From CAYJHC01 sp964370035 (GTDB lineage: Bacteria > Bacillota > Clostridia > Peptostreptococcales > Anaerovoracaceae): DNA of 11,662 bases. Of the stretch, positions 1 to 8,198 are shown piece after piece. The notes beneath the pieces are model-generated. The model was not told the origin of the DNA, ran no database searches, and saw nothing but the letters and a program-made list of their open reading frames with translations. Made by a program: the position numbers and the translations under genes. Location of the stretch: positions 1 through 11,662 of the forward strand of contig CAYJGT010000052.1 in the NCBI GenBank assembly GCA_964370035.1, in the 5' to 3' direction. Numbering within the stretch: the first letter of the stretch is position 1; the number at the start of each line of letters is the position of its first letter.

Positions 1-610
1 TGAAAAATACTCCCGACACAATATAGTATATCAATAAATTTGAGCCGCCTTCTGCAGATGGAATAGTTAAAGAAAGCATAATTATTGATATATTCACTAC
101 CAAAAATATTCCCGTCAGAAATTGAATATTTTTTCCATCCGACAGTATAGTATCTAAGTAAATCTTCGTCAAACTCTTTCTAGCAAGAACGATTGTGTTA
201 CTGGAAAACAAACAAGATAAAACCAATACCAAAATAAAGAAAACCTTATCCTCCATAACATCTATAGGACTTCCACCTTGCCAAAGAGAAATAGCCCCAA
301 TAAAAATTATTCTCTTAGCAAGTAGGTTTATCGTAAAAGTTACAGCTATGTATAATGCAATTTGAACCTTTAACTTAAATATTAATATAAACTCCACAAA
401 AAGTAAAAGTAAGAAAGCGATTCCTGCAATAGCCTCATATGAAACACAGAAAAACTCAATGTATATTATCCAAAAGGCTAGGTTAACCACATAGCTCACA
501 GAACCTAATAATACGGTCTTCTTTGTATAGTTAAATATATAAGACGAATATGAAAAAAATATTAAGTGGTACACACCATATACCGCAGCTAAAACTACAT
601 ACCAAATCAT
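1..610 (-). CDS. Seven-helix membrane sensor protein, N-terminal part (runs off the left edge)
   Basis: An open frame begins with ATG at 610-608 and stays open for 203 codons to the window edge. The translation starts MIWYVVLAAVYGVYHLIFF and holds about seven hydrophobic segments, near residues 3-25, 34-54, 58-79, 83-108, 122-142, 162-182 and 190 onward. Their spacing follows the seven helices of the upstream gene product, and some positions align: an Glu-Phe-x-x-Ile motif at the end of helix 3 in both, and a charged loop after helix 5. The start overlaps the upstream stop in TAATG, with a G-rich ribosome site (AAGGGGGG) about 10 bases ahead, so translation is probably coupled. By analogy with its paralogue the unseen C-terminus may be a GGDEF or other c-di-GMP output domain; this is inference. 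What is seen is only a membrane sensor region; the ligand is unknown. Confidence 0.8.
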   Translation of the reverse strand, partial: MIWYVVLAAVYGVYHLIFFSYSSYIFNYTKKTVLLGSVSYVVNLAFWIIYIEFFCVSYEAIAGIAFLLLLFVEFILIFKLKVQIALYIAVTFTINLLAKRIIFIGAISLWQGGSPIDVMEDKVFFILVLVLSCLFSSNTIVLARKSLTKIYLDTILSDGKNIQFLTGIFLVVNISIIMLSLTIPSAEGGSNLLIYYIVSGVFF

Positions 611-1839
611 TATTGCTCGCGCCCCCCTTCATTCTTATAATATGCCTCTTTTTCTATTCGCATATTAGCATCAGCCACACTAAGAATGTGATCAATACCT
701 TTAGTTTTCAATTCATCACCAACATAAACAATTCCCACACTAGCAGAAACTGTAAAATCCTCATTTTCATTTTCAATTTGAATTTTTTCATTAAACCTAG
801 CCAATATATCTTCTATTATTTCTTCCGAACTTTTTTCTATGATTACTATAAATTCATCTCCACCTAATCTTGCAACCACATCCTCTTCTCTTACGGAGCT
901 AGCTAACGCTTTTGAAACTTTAATTATCAGCCTGTCTCCCGCTTCATGTCCGTACACATCATTTGTAAACTTCAAAGCATTTATATCTATGAACAATATT
1001 GTAAAGGATATATGCTCTAAAGAAAGCATCTTATCAAAGAAAGCGAATGCATACTTTCTGCTATAAACGCCAGTCAAATAGTCTTTTTCAATTTTTTCGT
1101 TTAACATTGTTTTTGTATTCTCTATATATTCTTTCTCACTTTGAGAGGCATCTGTTTTCATTCTATAAAAAGATGCACTTGTAAGTGATATTCCATAAAT
1201 AAATAAAAAGTAAAACCCTCCTAATACAAAGAATGAAGAGGCAATACTTAACAGCAACATTTCTTCAAAGAAATGTTGCTCTAAAATAAGGAAAATATAT
1301 AATGATTCATATAAAATAGTTCCCAGTATTGAAATCAAGAGCATAACTGAATAAGTTGGCATAGAAGTTATTCGTTGAATCTGTATTGGCTCAAAGAACT
1401 TCTCAACCAAAGGCTGTATAAAAAATGCCAAGGAAAAGCAGGTCGCAAATAAAACAATAAATTGAAGCTCTCCTGCCATATATACTTGAATAGGTGGGAT
1501 TTTAAAAATAAAGCTAAAAATTGAAATTATCACAATATTCACGGCAGCAATATGCATAGCAAAAATTGAAGAACCACAGAAAGCCTGAACCCAACTTGCC
1601 TTGGAAATAAGCTTAAATTCCAATGCTAAAACTATAGTTATTACTGGATATAGAAAATATAATGGAATTCTAAAGTAAACATACGCAATAAACATAAGGC
1701 AATTAATAAATGACCACAAATATATTGCCGAAATGCGTTTTGTTCCTTTAACCAATACCTGCGCAGCGTATTTTAAGATTACAGTTTGATAGATAAAAAA
1801 CATGCACAGCGCAAAAATTTCAATTGCGTATCCCACCAT
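610..1839 (-). CDS. Membrane-bound diguanylate cyclase (7TM-GGDEF)
   Basis: This 409-residue protein should make c-di-GMP from two GTP at the inner face of the membrane. Residues 1-220 form about seven hydrophobic helices (near 3-25, 38-56, 60-78, 87-112, 122-145, 163-185, 193-217), followed by a short signalling helix (about 228-250) and a GGDEF domain (about 253-405). The domain opens with DYLTGVYSR, keeps the metal/GTP region DINALKFTND (285-294) and has an exact GGDEF at 326-330. RxxD at 317-320, five residues before it, is the classical product-inhibition I-site, so feedback control is expected. There is no EAL domain. The ATG at 1839 is supported by GGAAGG at 1845-1850, five bases upstream. 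The stop overlaps the start of the next gene by one base, forming a two-gene unit of paralogues. The membrane part resembles no sensor family I can name with certainty, so the signal is unknown. Confidence 0.9.
   Translation of the reverse strand: MVGYAIEIFALCMFFIYQTVILKYAAQVLVKGTKRISAIYLWSFINCLMFIAYVYFRIPLYFLYPVITIVLALEFKLISKASWVQAFCGSSIFAMHIAAVNIVIISIFSFIFKIPPIQVYMAGELQFIVLFATCFSLAFFIQPLVEKFFEPIQIQRITSMPTYSVMLLISILGTILYESLYIFLILEQHFFEEMLLLSIASSFFVLGGFYFLFIYGISLTSASFYRMKTDASQSEKEYIENTKTMLNEKIEKDYLTGVYSRKYAFAFFDKMLSLEHISFTILFIDINALKFTNDVYGHEAGDRLIIKVSKALASSVREEDVVARLGGDEFIVIIEKSSEEIIEDILARFNEKIQIENENEDFTVSASVGIVYVGDELKTKGIDHILSVADANMRIEKEAYYKNEGGREQ
1253..1280. repeat. Perfect 13-bp inverted repeat inside the 7TM-GGDEF gene
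   Basis: The arms AGCAACATTTCTT (1253-1265) and AAGAAATGTTGCT (1268-1280) are exact reverse complements separated by two bases. The repeat lies in coding sequence and encodes the QHFFEEML stretch between transmembrane helices 6 and 7. It is visible directly; any role (mRNA hairpin, protein binding) is unproven. Confidence 0.8.
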
Positions 1840-1888
1840 AATAACCTTCCTGATTTACAATAATTCAAAATATAACCTATCTTTTTGG

Positions 1889-1897
1889 AGTATAACA
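1889..1897 (-). promoter_or_regulatory. Possible extended -10 promoter of the 7TM-GGDEF operon
   Basis: On the minus strand TGTTATACT (TATACT at 1889-1894, TG at 1896-1897) matches the extended -10 form TGnTATAAT, about 43 bases before the ribosome site of the membrane cyclase gene. No good -35 lies 17 bases upstream, which extended -10 promoters tolerate. Assignment is tentative in such AT-rich DNA. Confidence 0.35.
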
Positions 1898-2044
1898 CAT
1901 CAAATAAAAAACTTCGTGTTCAATATGTGATGGTAAGGCAAAATTTTAAAATCCCCCATATGCCCACTTATAGCACTAGCTTCATAACCATTAATACCTG
2001 TTATTATTTTAACAATTTTTCTTTATTCTTTCAACACTTTTAAA

Positions 2045-2120
2045 ATAAAATACTGCCGACATCAAAACAATACACCGCTAGCATCAAAAAATAAAAATAC
2101 CGTTAACATCAAACCATAAA
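2045..2120. repeat. Three imperfect direct repeats with a CATCAAA core
   Basis: CATCAAA occurs at 2060-2066, 2082-2088 and 2107-2113. Each copy is preceded by CCG plus a short variable piece (CCGA, CCGCTAG, CCGTTAA) and copies are separated by A-rich spacers. Periods are 22 and 25 bases. In copies two and three the variable piece creates the palindromes GCTAGC and GTTAAC. Possible operator-like or degenerate repeat DNA; function unknown. Confidence 0.5.
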
Positions 2121-2130
2121 GTTAACAGTA
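2085..2130 (-). terminator. Rho-independent terminator of the 7918-2392 operon
   Basis: Read on the minus strand, TACTGTTAAC (2130-2121) pairs with GTTAACGGTA (2107-2098). This gives ten base pairs including one U-G wobble, a 13-base loop, and then TTTTTATTTTTT. The stem is better in minus-strand RNA than in plus, where the wobble becomes C-A, and the T-tract lies on the minus side. It sits about 260 bases beyond the stop of the PAS-PAS-GGDEF-GAF gene. The stem is A+T-rich, so efficiency is uncertain. Confidence 0.55.
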
Positions 2131-2391
2131 TAAATTTCACCCTTAATCGCCTTCCCCTCGCCAAGGCAATTGTTTGATTCCGTTCCTTCTGCAAATATCA
2201 ACACAACGTCTTACCAACGGCTTATTCGCTCACAGTCATATTTCTTCATATAAAAAGATTCCGAACTTTAACATTCTACTTAGAAGTTACCTTTCTAGTT
2301 AAGTTCAATATACTCTATATGTGGTTTAGGATATACACTTCATTGTTTCCCCGAAAAATCTTAAATTGGTTCTTTTGTCATAATCTCCAGT

Positions 2392-4311
2392 TTATCTTTT
2401 CCCTTGCGCCGACAAGTAAAGTGATATCATTTTCACAACATGCTGGATAGTATGAATTTCTTCTTCCTTCCATACTCGATTACTCCTTTTATCATTAACT
2501 CCTAATATTAATCGTCCCTCTCCTTTCCCCTTTGTTTGAGTAATTAAGAAAGAGTTCGAACTCTCTAAAACTCCCTTTTTATTTTCCGCAGTGCTCTGAG
2601 AACTACTGCCTTTATTAAACATAACCCCTTTTTCTTCTAATTCAGCGAAGAGGCGAACCACTTCATCCCTAGGAATGCTTTGAAAATCATTTATCAACTC
2701 AAGATCTTTATTTACGGTCCACTCATATGTAATGCCGTAAGTTTTACCACCATCAAAGGTTTGAGAAATATAGCATCTATCCCCTTCCATATGAGCTCCA
2801 AGTAATCTTACAATTTTATTCATTGTAACTTCAGTATCTTTAGCCTCAAACATTAAATCAAAGGCTGCAGATATTACTTCTTGCTCAAAATACGAACCAT
2901 CTAGCTTATCAACATGATCTACCTCTGTAAGATTCTTTGTATCCCCCTGTGCTATATCATCAGAATATATTGTGTACCTATCTTTTCCCGCTATCTTTGA
3001 AGAGTAAAGCGCTTTATCAGCACACTTATACAAACTTTCATATGTTTCCCCGTCTTTAGGGTAAAGAGCAACTCCTATGCTTCCAGATATTTTATAGTCC
3101 TTCTTTTCACCTGAATATGAGGTTTTAAAGGCTTCAGATATTGCCTTAGCCTTTTCCTTTATCAAGTCTTCACTTGATAAATTCTTCGCTAATACTAAAA
3201 ATTCATCTCCTCCAATTCTTCCAACAATGTCATCACCTCTAAAATTAGCATGAAGCTTTTGGGCAATATCCCTTAAAACAATGTCTCCAAAAAAATGTCC
3301 TAACTCACTGTTTACAGATTTGAAGTCATCTACATCTATTATAAAAATTGCATGCGTAGATGATGGATATTCCTTTAGGGTTTTTTTAACCATGTTCTCT
3401 GTTGTCATTTTATTTAAACATTTTGTCAATTGGTCAGTTTGAGAAAGGGTTTCAAGTCTTTTTTCCGTATCAATATCATAGGTTTTCCCTATAGAAAATC
3501 TTGGAGCATCATCCTTATCAAGTATAGTCTTATACGTTATCCTATAAAACCTTTCCACTCCATCAACTCCAATAAATCGAACATCTACTGGAGCAACTAC
3601 CCCATTCAACACATTTTCCGAAAACTCCAAAAAACCTTCTAGGTCGTCAGGGTAAACCATACCGCTATCCACTACATATGATGGAAATGGTTGCTTTTCA
3701 CTAGATAAGCCAAGTATTTCTCTGCCTTTGCCAAAGAACTGAATAGTTCTCATCTTCACATCATGCACCCAGAACCATTCTTCTGTAAGTTCTGCAACTG
3801 TATTAAAAAGATCTTTGTAAGTGACACGGTTATAATAATATTCGTCGTAAATACTATTTTCCTCTTCTCCTGCAAGTTCTGGACTTAAATCTCTCATAGT
3901 ACTTACTAATAATTTATTCCCATTTTCATCCGTCATATTAAGGCTGAAAATGCTTATAAATAATTGAAGTTCTTTCCCCGTCATTTTAATATCTAGCCAG
4001 TTAAAATGCTCTTTCCCTTTTTCTATAGCACTTAACACGTGTTCCGCAAAGGCAAGTTTAGAGTTTCTACCGTCTGGTTGATTTTCTGGAGTCAAATTAT
4101 AAAAATTGCCATAGAAAGTTTCTTTAAAATCAACACCATACAATTCAAGTGTACTTGCATTACAATAGACGCTCTCTGCCTTTTCATTTAAAATGACTAT
4201 TGAAACAGGAACATTGTCAAAAATCGAAAGTAATTGTTCCACTGAAAAATTATTTTCAATATATTTGTTCGTTATGCCTTTTGCATTTTTCTTTTTAAAA
4301 CCATTATCCAT
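2392..4311 (-). CDS. Cytosolic diguanylate cyclase, PAS-PAS-GGDEF-GAF
   Basis: This 639-residue soluble protein has no membrane segment. It reads as PAS (about 25-142), a second PAS of the PAS_3 kind (about 165-284, with the YPDD and YRITYKT stretches), GGDEF (about 287-450) and a C-terminal GAF-like domain (about 475-637). The cyclase core is complete: DVDDFK near 326-331, GGDEF at 367-371, and the RxxD inhibition site at 358-361. It should therefore synthesise c-di-GMP under sensory and product control. The GAF-like tail follows the catalytic domain instead of preceding it and matches the first GAF of the upstream 1197-residue protein (shared TFDxGxTYxITYxW pattern). I set the start at the ATG at 4311, with GGAG at 4319-4322 seven bases ahead. 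A longer frame back to 4365 would need a TTG inside the upstream gene and has no ribosome site. Only 13 bases separate it from the upstream stop, so the two are an operon. Confidence 0.9.
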   Translation of the reverse strand: MDNGFKKKNAKGITNKYIENNFSVEQLLSIFDNVPVSIVILNEKAESVYCNASTLELYGVDFKETFYGNFYNLTPENQPDGRNSKLAFAEHVLSAIEKGKEHFNWLDIKMTGKELQLFISIFSLNMTDENGNKLLVSTMRDLSPELAGEEENSIYDEYYYNRVTYKDLFNTVAELTEEWFWVHDVKMRTIQFFGKGREILGLSSEKQPFPSYVVDSGMVYPDDLEGFLEFSENVLNGVVAPVDVRFIGVDGVERFYRITYKTILDKDDAPRFSIGKTYDIDTEKRLETLSQTDQLTKCLNKMTTENMVKKTLKEYPSSTHAIFIIDVDDFKSVNSELGHFFGDIVLRDIAQKLHANFRGDDIVGRIGGDEFLVLAKNLSSEDLIKEKAKAISEAFKTSYSGEKKDYKISGSIGVALYPKDGETYESLYKCADKALYSSKIAGKDRYTIYSDDIAQGDTKNLTEVDHVDKLDGSYFEQEVISAAFDLMFEAKDTEVTMNKIVRLLGAHMEGDRCYISQTFDGGKTYGITYEWTVNKDLELINDFQSIPRDEVVRLFAELEEKGVMFNKGSSSQSTAENKKGVLESSNSFLITQTKGKGEGRLILGVNDKRSNRVWKEEEIHTIQHVVKMISLYLSAQGKR

Positions 4312-4318
4312 AATACAG

Positions 4319-4322
4319 CTCC
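4319..4322 (-). promoter_or_regulatory. Ribosome binding site that fixes the 4311 start
   Basis: GGAG on the minus strand lies seven bases before the ATG at 4311-4309 and two bases after the stop codon (4327-4325) of the upstream gene. It favours this ATG over the in-frame TTG at 4365 and suggests translational coupling. Confidence 0.75.
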
Positions 4323-4324
4323 AC

Positions 4325-7300
4325 TTATCTTTTTTTATCAAAATATTTTTCTTCAAATTCTTCAATTGAAATTGGCCGACTTATATAGTATCCTTGTCCT
4401 TTTTTACAATTAAGTTCTTTTAATATGTTCATCTGTTCTACTGTTTCTATACCTTCAGCGACAGAAACCATACCTTCAAATTCTTCACATAAATCCAAGG
4501 CAACTTTTGTCAAAATCTTTGACTTATTGTCCAAATGTAAGTCACTTGTAAGTCCCATATCAATCTTAATCTCATCGAAATCAGATAATTTAAGAGAAAA
4601 TAAGTTTGCATGCCCACTACCAAAATCATCTAAGGAAACTGCAAAGCCTGCATTTTTTAATGAGGAAATAATATATGAAAAAACCTTATCATCTGCTTGA
4701 CTTATAGTTTCAGTTATTTCAATAATTAATTTTGATGTTGATACAGAGTGTTTATTACATATCGCAAGCAACGTTTTCACAATATCTTTTTCCATAATTG
4801 TAGTTCTTGAACAGTTAACAGAAAGTTTAAAGCTATTAGGAATAATATCCTGCCTTTCCCATTTATGAATTAGCTGGCATAATGTTTCAAACACAAAAAT
4901 ATCGATTTTTGAAACTAATCCTTCCTTTTCATAAAACGGTACAAAAGAAGGCGGATACTGTAGGTTTCCACTTCCATCCAATCTTCTAACCAAAGCTTCC
5001 GCGCCATCAATCATATTTGTTTGAAGGTTTATTTGTGGCTGTAAGTATACTTTGTACTTTCCACTCTTTATTTCATTATCCAAATTCTTTCTCAACATAG
5101 TTGAATAACTACTATTACCCCATAGCGTATTAAAGGAACTGGTGTTCTCATCATCCTCTATATCCTCTAAATTCATATTCCATGTAAATCCTATGGAAAC
5201 TTTAAGGTATTCCTCTTGGCTTACTCTATCTTTAAGCCTTGCAATTTTTCCTTCAAAAACTACTTCGTCAAGATTCTCTTCTAAAACAACAAACTCATCT
5301 CCGCCAACTCTAAATACTTTTTCATCAAATATTTCCGTTAAGAGTCTTGCCATTCTCTTTATTAACTCATCTCCATATCGAGTTCCCTTAGCCTCATTAA
5401 TCTTCGAAAGCCCCGTTATGTCAATATATGCAACACCTAAAGATGAAAGATTTTCCCCTTCTATTCTCTTAAGTTCTTTCCGATAGCTATGTCTATTTTT
5501 AATACCTGTAAGAGTGTCATAAAAGCTTAATTGATTTAGATATTCAACAGTTTTATTTTTTTCAATAAAGTCGGACAGAAATACTGATATGGATCCTAAG
5601 AGCCAATCTTTGTCAAGGTTTTTCTCTGGATTTTCAATAGCACATAAGCCAATACCTTCTCCATTCATATCAAAGATTGGAGAAACAATAGCACTGTTTA
5701 TGCCATGAGCCTTTAGATTTTTTCCAAACTCTTCACCCTCCGAGAAAAGCTCTAATACATCATCTACCATTATCGCAGATTTGGCTCGCAATTTTTCTAC
5801 AAACTTGTTTACACAAGTTATTTCAAATTCATCCAATGTGCTTTTCTTCTTTTGAGACGCTTTGTCTTCCCACTCATGGGATTTAATCGCCTTTCTGCCA
5901 TCTTCAATTATTCTAATTAACATACCCTTTGATGACCCGAAAAAGTCACATACGGTTTGAAGTATTTTATTAATCGACTCATCTGGACTATCATTTGAGT
6001 GTAACATTTTTATGCAATTTAAAAGCAATGTTTGTTCTTCAAGTTTATTTGTCAGTTCCTCTTCAAGGGTTACTAGTTTAGTTACATCTGTCGCTACCTG
6101 TAATTTAACAAGCTTTCCATTCAAAGGAATCAACTTATCTTTAAACAAATAGGTTTTATCAAATTTCGGGTTATAGTAATTCCATTCATAAAATTCATTT
6201 TCCGTAGTATATTTATTTGTACAAAATTCGCAGGGTTCAGTTTTTCCATGAAGTACCTGATAGCACTTCTTTTTCAACCATTCGCTTTCATTTTGCTTGC
6301 CATACATCAGAAGAGCCTTTTTATTCATATGCAACAATTCGAAATTCTCTGGATCTACTATATAAATAAAATTATCAGTATTCTCGCCTATATAAGCAGC
6401 TATCTTGCCCCTCTCATTAAGGGACTGTACTTCTTCATGTAGTGATTTCCCTTGTAGAATTATAGAAAATAATTTTAGAAGGTAATAAAGTGTATTTCCT
6501 TCTTCTTCTGTCCAGTTCTTAGTTTCACCAAAAGACTCCGCCCCCATGAACAGTGGAACAATTTCACCCCTTCTAATCTGTACATGCATTTTTGTTTTAG
6601 TTTTCAATTTTTTTATTATTTTGCCTAGATCACCACCAAGTTGGTCTGACGAAGTATCGTGCCATACAGATATACCATTTGACGGAGTTCTCTCAAATAG
6701 TTCCTTAAACACATGTCCCGGTAATTTATCACCTAGTTTATACTGATTTTCTTTATGCTGATTAAACCAGCCGTAGGTTATTTCATATGTTGCCCCTTGA
6801 TCAAATGTTTCAGCTAAAAAACACTTCGTAACATCGTAGCTTTCTCCAATATATTTAAGGGCTTCGTCTATAGCCTCTGCATCACTTTCTCTTTTATCTA
6901 AAATATTAAACACTTCTGAAATTAACTTGTAATTTATTTCAGTTCCAAAAATACTTTCTGTTTTCTTTTCCTTTTCTATATATGCCAAATCATGTGTTTC
7001 AAATGATTCATCATAAATTTGCCATTTTTCTCCTCCTGTTACCTTTGACGCATATAAAGCTTTTGCGGCGTTCTTCATCCATTGGGAATAACTATCACAT
7101 TCTTTTTCATAATATGAAATCCCAATACTAATTTTCACTTTCAACTCTTCCCCAAAAACATTATATATTCCATTTATATTTTCCAAGAGTAAACCTAAGG
7201 ATTTTTCAAAATCTTTTCTCTTCTTAGTATCCTCAATATATACAGCAAAAGTATCGTTGCTTAGTCTACCAACAAATCCATTCCTACCTACCCAAACCTT

Positions 7301-7918
7301 TATTTTTTCCGCTAATTGTTTCAATACCTCATCGCCATAGGAATATCCCTTCTTTTCATTTATGTCTCTAAAAGAAGTAATATCCACTATTGCCAAAGCG
7401 GCCTTAGACTGTTTACCACTGCATATTTTCTCACATATAATTTCAACTAAATTATTTCTACTATAGCATTGGGTTAAAGGGTCAAACTTTGCCTTTTCTG
7501 TTAAGTCTTTTTTCTCACTTTCATCTTTTATTTTTCCCACAACAATGATGGCAACACCTTCTTCATCATAAATATATTCATATACAATTGAATAGCATTT
7601 GTTAACTCCATCTGAATTTACTGATTCAAATTCAATTGGCTCCACTATCCCTTTGCTCATATTATGAACTAGCTCACTACATAGCACATCTAATTTATCT
7701 TGACCTATTTCAATATCCTGTTTAATAAATTGAATTTTATTGCTTTGCCCATCTAATATAAAAAATGCATCCTCTGATAGCTTGCCCATCATTTCCAAAA
7801 AAAACAACGCGGCATCATTGGCCATTACAACTTCTTGTTGCCTGTCCATTAACACCACATTTTCTGGAATAATATTTAAACTAGAAATAAAAAAATCTTC
7901 GCTACTCTTAATGCTCAT
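4325..7918 (-). CDS. Composite GGDEF-EAL hybrid, probable c-di-GMP phosphodiesterase
   Basis: A 1197-residue soluble protein: PAS (about 10-135), degenerate GGDEF (about 145-305, SNDTF at 220-224 in place of GGDEF), GAF (about 325-490), PAS with C552, C563 and C566 (about 505-620), coiled linker, GAF (about 635-790), GGDEF (about 797-920, exact motif at 872-876, no RxxD I-site) and EAL (about 941-1190). The EAL domain keeps E974 of EALVR, N1035, E1067, D1097-D1098 of DDFGSG, K1118, E1155 and Q1175, the set that binds metal and c-di-GMP, so hydrolysis to pGpG is likely. Whether the second GGDEF makes c-di-GMP or only binds GTP as an activator cannot be told. The first half resembles the downstream cyclase and the second half the divergent hybrid at 8227, as if two proteins were joined. 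ATG at 7918 has AAGGAAG at 7925-7931, six bases ahead. First gene of a two-gene operon. Confidence 0.9.
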   Translation of the reverse strand: MSIKSSEDFFISSLNIIPENVVLMDRQQEVVMANDAALFFLEMMGKLSEDAFFILDGQSNKIQFIKQDIEIGQDKLDVLCSELVHNMSKGIVEPIEFESVNSDGVNKCYSIVYEYIYDEEGVAIIVVGKIKDESEKKDLTEKAKFDPLTQCYSRNNLVEIICEKICSGKQSKAALAIVDITSFRDINEKKGYSYGDEVLKQLAEKIKVWVGRNGFVGRLSNDTFAVYIEDTKKRKDFEKSLGLLLENINGIYNVFGEELKVKISIGISYYEKECDSYSQWMKNAAKALYASKVTGGEKWQIYDESFETHDLAYIEKEKKTESIFGTEINYKLISEVFNILDKRESDAEAIDEALKYIGESYDVTKCFLAETFDQGATYEITYGWFNQHKENQYKLGDKLPGHVFKELFERTPSNGISVWHDTSSDQLGGDLGKIIKKLKTKTKMHVQIRRGEIVPLFMGAESFGETKNWTEEEGNTLYYLLKLFSIILQGKSLHEEVQSLNERGKIAAYIGENTDNFIYIVDPENFELLHMNKKALLMYGKQNESEWLKKKCYQVLHGKTEPCEFCTNKYTTENEFYEWNYYNPKFDKTYLFKDKLIPLNGKLVKLQVATDVTKLVTLEEELTNKLEEQTLLLNCIKMLHSNDSPDESINKILQTVCDFFGSSKGMLIRIIEDGRKAIKSHEWEDKASQKKKSTLDEFEITCVNKFVEKLRAKSAIMVDDVLELFSEGEEFGKNLKAHGINSAIVSPIFDMNGEGIGLCAIENPEKNLDKDWLLGSISVFLSDFIEKNKTVEYLNQLSFYDTLTGIKNRHSYRKELKRIEGENLSSLGVAYIDITGLSKINEAKGTRYGDELIKRMARLLTEIFDEKVFRVGGDEFVVLEENLDEVVFEGKIARLKDRVSQEEYLKVSIGFTWNMNLEDIEDDENTSSFNTLWGNSSYSTMLRKNLDNEIKSGKYKVYLQPQINLQTNMIDGAEALVRRLDGSGNLQYPPSFVPFYEKEGLVSKIDIFVFETLCQLIHKWERQDIIPNSFKLSVNCSRTTIMEKDIVKTLLAICNKHSVSTSKLIIEITETISQADDKVFSYIISSLKNAGFAVSLDDFGSGHANLFSLKLSDFDEIKIDMGLTSDLHLDNKSKILTKVALDLCEEFEGMVSVAEGIETVEQMNILKELNCKKGQGYYISRPISIEEFEEKYFDKKR

Positions 7919-7941
7919 TTTGTACTTCCTTCTATACTCTA

Positions 7942-7950
7942 ATTATAACA
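7942..7950 (-). promoter_or_regulatory. Extended -10 element before the 1197-residue gene
   Basis: The minus strand carries TGTTATAAT (TATAAT at 7942-7947, TG at 7949-7950), a perfect extended -10. It is placed 23 bases before the ATG at 7918, which would give a leader of about 16 bases that still contains the ribosome site. The -35 position is poor. Confidence 0.45.
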
Positions 7951-7996
7951 TTTTTAATTCATCTAACTCCATTAATCAAAAAGTACTTTCTACGCT

Positions 7997-8026
7997 ATTA
8001 TACATCAGTATTGTATCACCGCGCAA
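7997..8026 (-). promoter_or_regulatory. Second candidate sigma-A-type promoter of the 7918 operon
   Basis: On the minus strand TTGCGC (8026-8021) and TATAAT (8002-7997) are separated by 18 bases. The match to TTGACA is four of six and that to TATAAT is six of six. Transcription would start about 70 bases before the ATG. This and the nearer extended -10 could both be used. Confidence 0.4.
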
Positions 8027-8198
8027 TAGGGCTAATATGTTGAATATATGAATTTTATCATTTCAATTTGTGGCTGACTTGTGAATAAAATACCTTTGCA
8101 GCCACTCTCCTCAGTATAATAAAGCTATTAATAATTGTTTTTTATGAAAATAATAAAAAATCATATACTTTTTTTGTTATACTTAAGGAAGTGGGGTT

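Larger units (their letters stand above)
1840..2391. other. Intergenic region without a recognisable gene
   Basis: This 552-base gap separates two minus-strand operons. I see no convincing ORF with a ribosome site on either strand. It contains the candidate promoter near 1890 for the left operon, an imperfect tandem repeat and a hairpin terminator around 2045-2130, and a small G+C-richer stem (GCCTT at 2149-2153 with AAGGC at 2163-2167). The stretch 2131-2391 is the long apparent 3' untranslated region of the right operon. I compared it by eye with c-di-GMP-I and c-di-GMP-II riboswitch signatures and found no match. Confidence 0.6.

Noticed and set aside
550..1066. Plus-strand ORFs opposite the membrane cyclase gene, including those at 550-867 and 839-1066
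   Set aside because: They lie antisense to a well-supported gene, have low-complexity Phe/Ile/Ser-rich translations and lack ribosome sites. The same holds for the other antisense ORFs opposite the large genes.
1840..2391. A c-di-GMP riboswitch in the gap between c-di-GMP operons
   Set aside because: The conserved c-di-GMP-I and c-di-GMP-II sequence elements were not seen by eye on either strand, and the gap lies downstream of one operon. A covariance-model search would settle it.
4312..4365. An 18-residue N-terminal extension of the PAS-PAS-GGDEF-GAF protein starting at 4365
   Set aside because: The codon at 4365 is TTG inside the upstream gene and has no ribosome site. The ATG at 4311 has GGAG seven bases upstream, so the shorter protein was chosen.
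8086..8120. A sigma-A promoter using TATAAT at 8115-8120 for the rightward gene
   Set aside because: The -10 is perfect but no -35-like hexamer lies 16-18 bases upstream, and similar hexamers nearby are equally possible.
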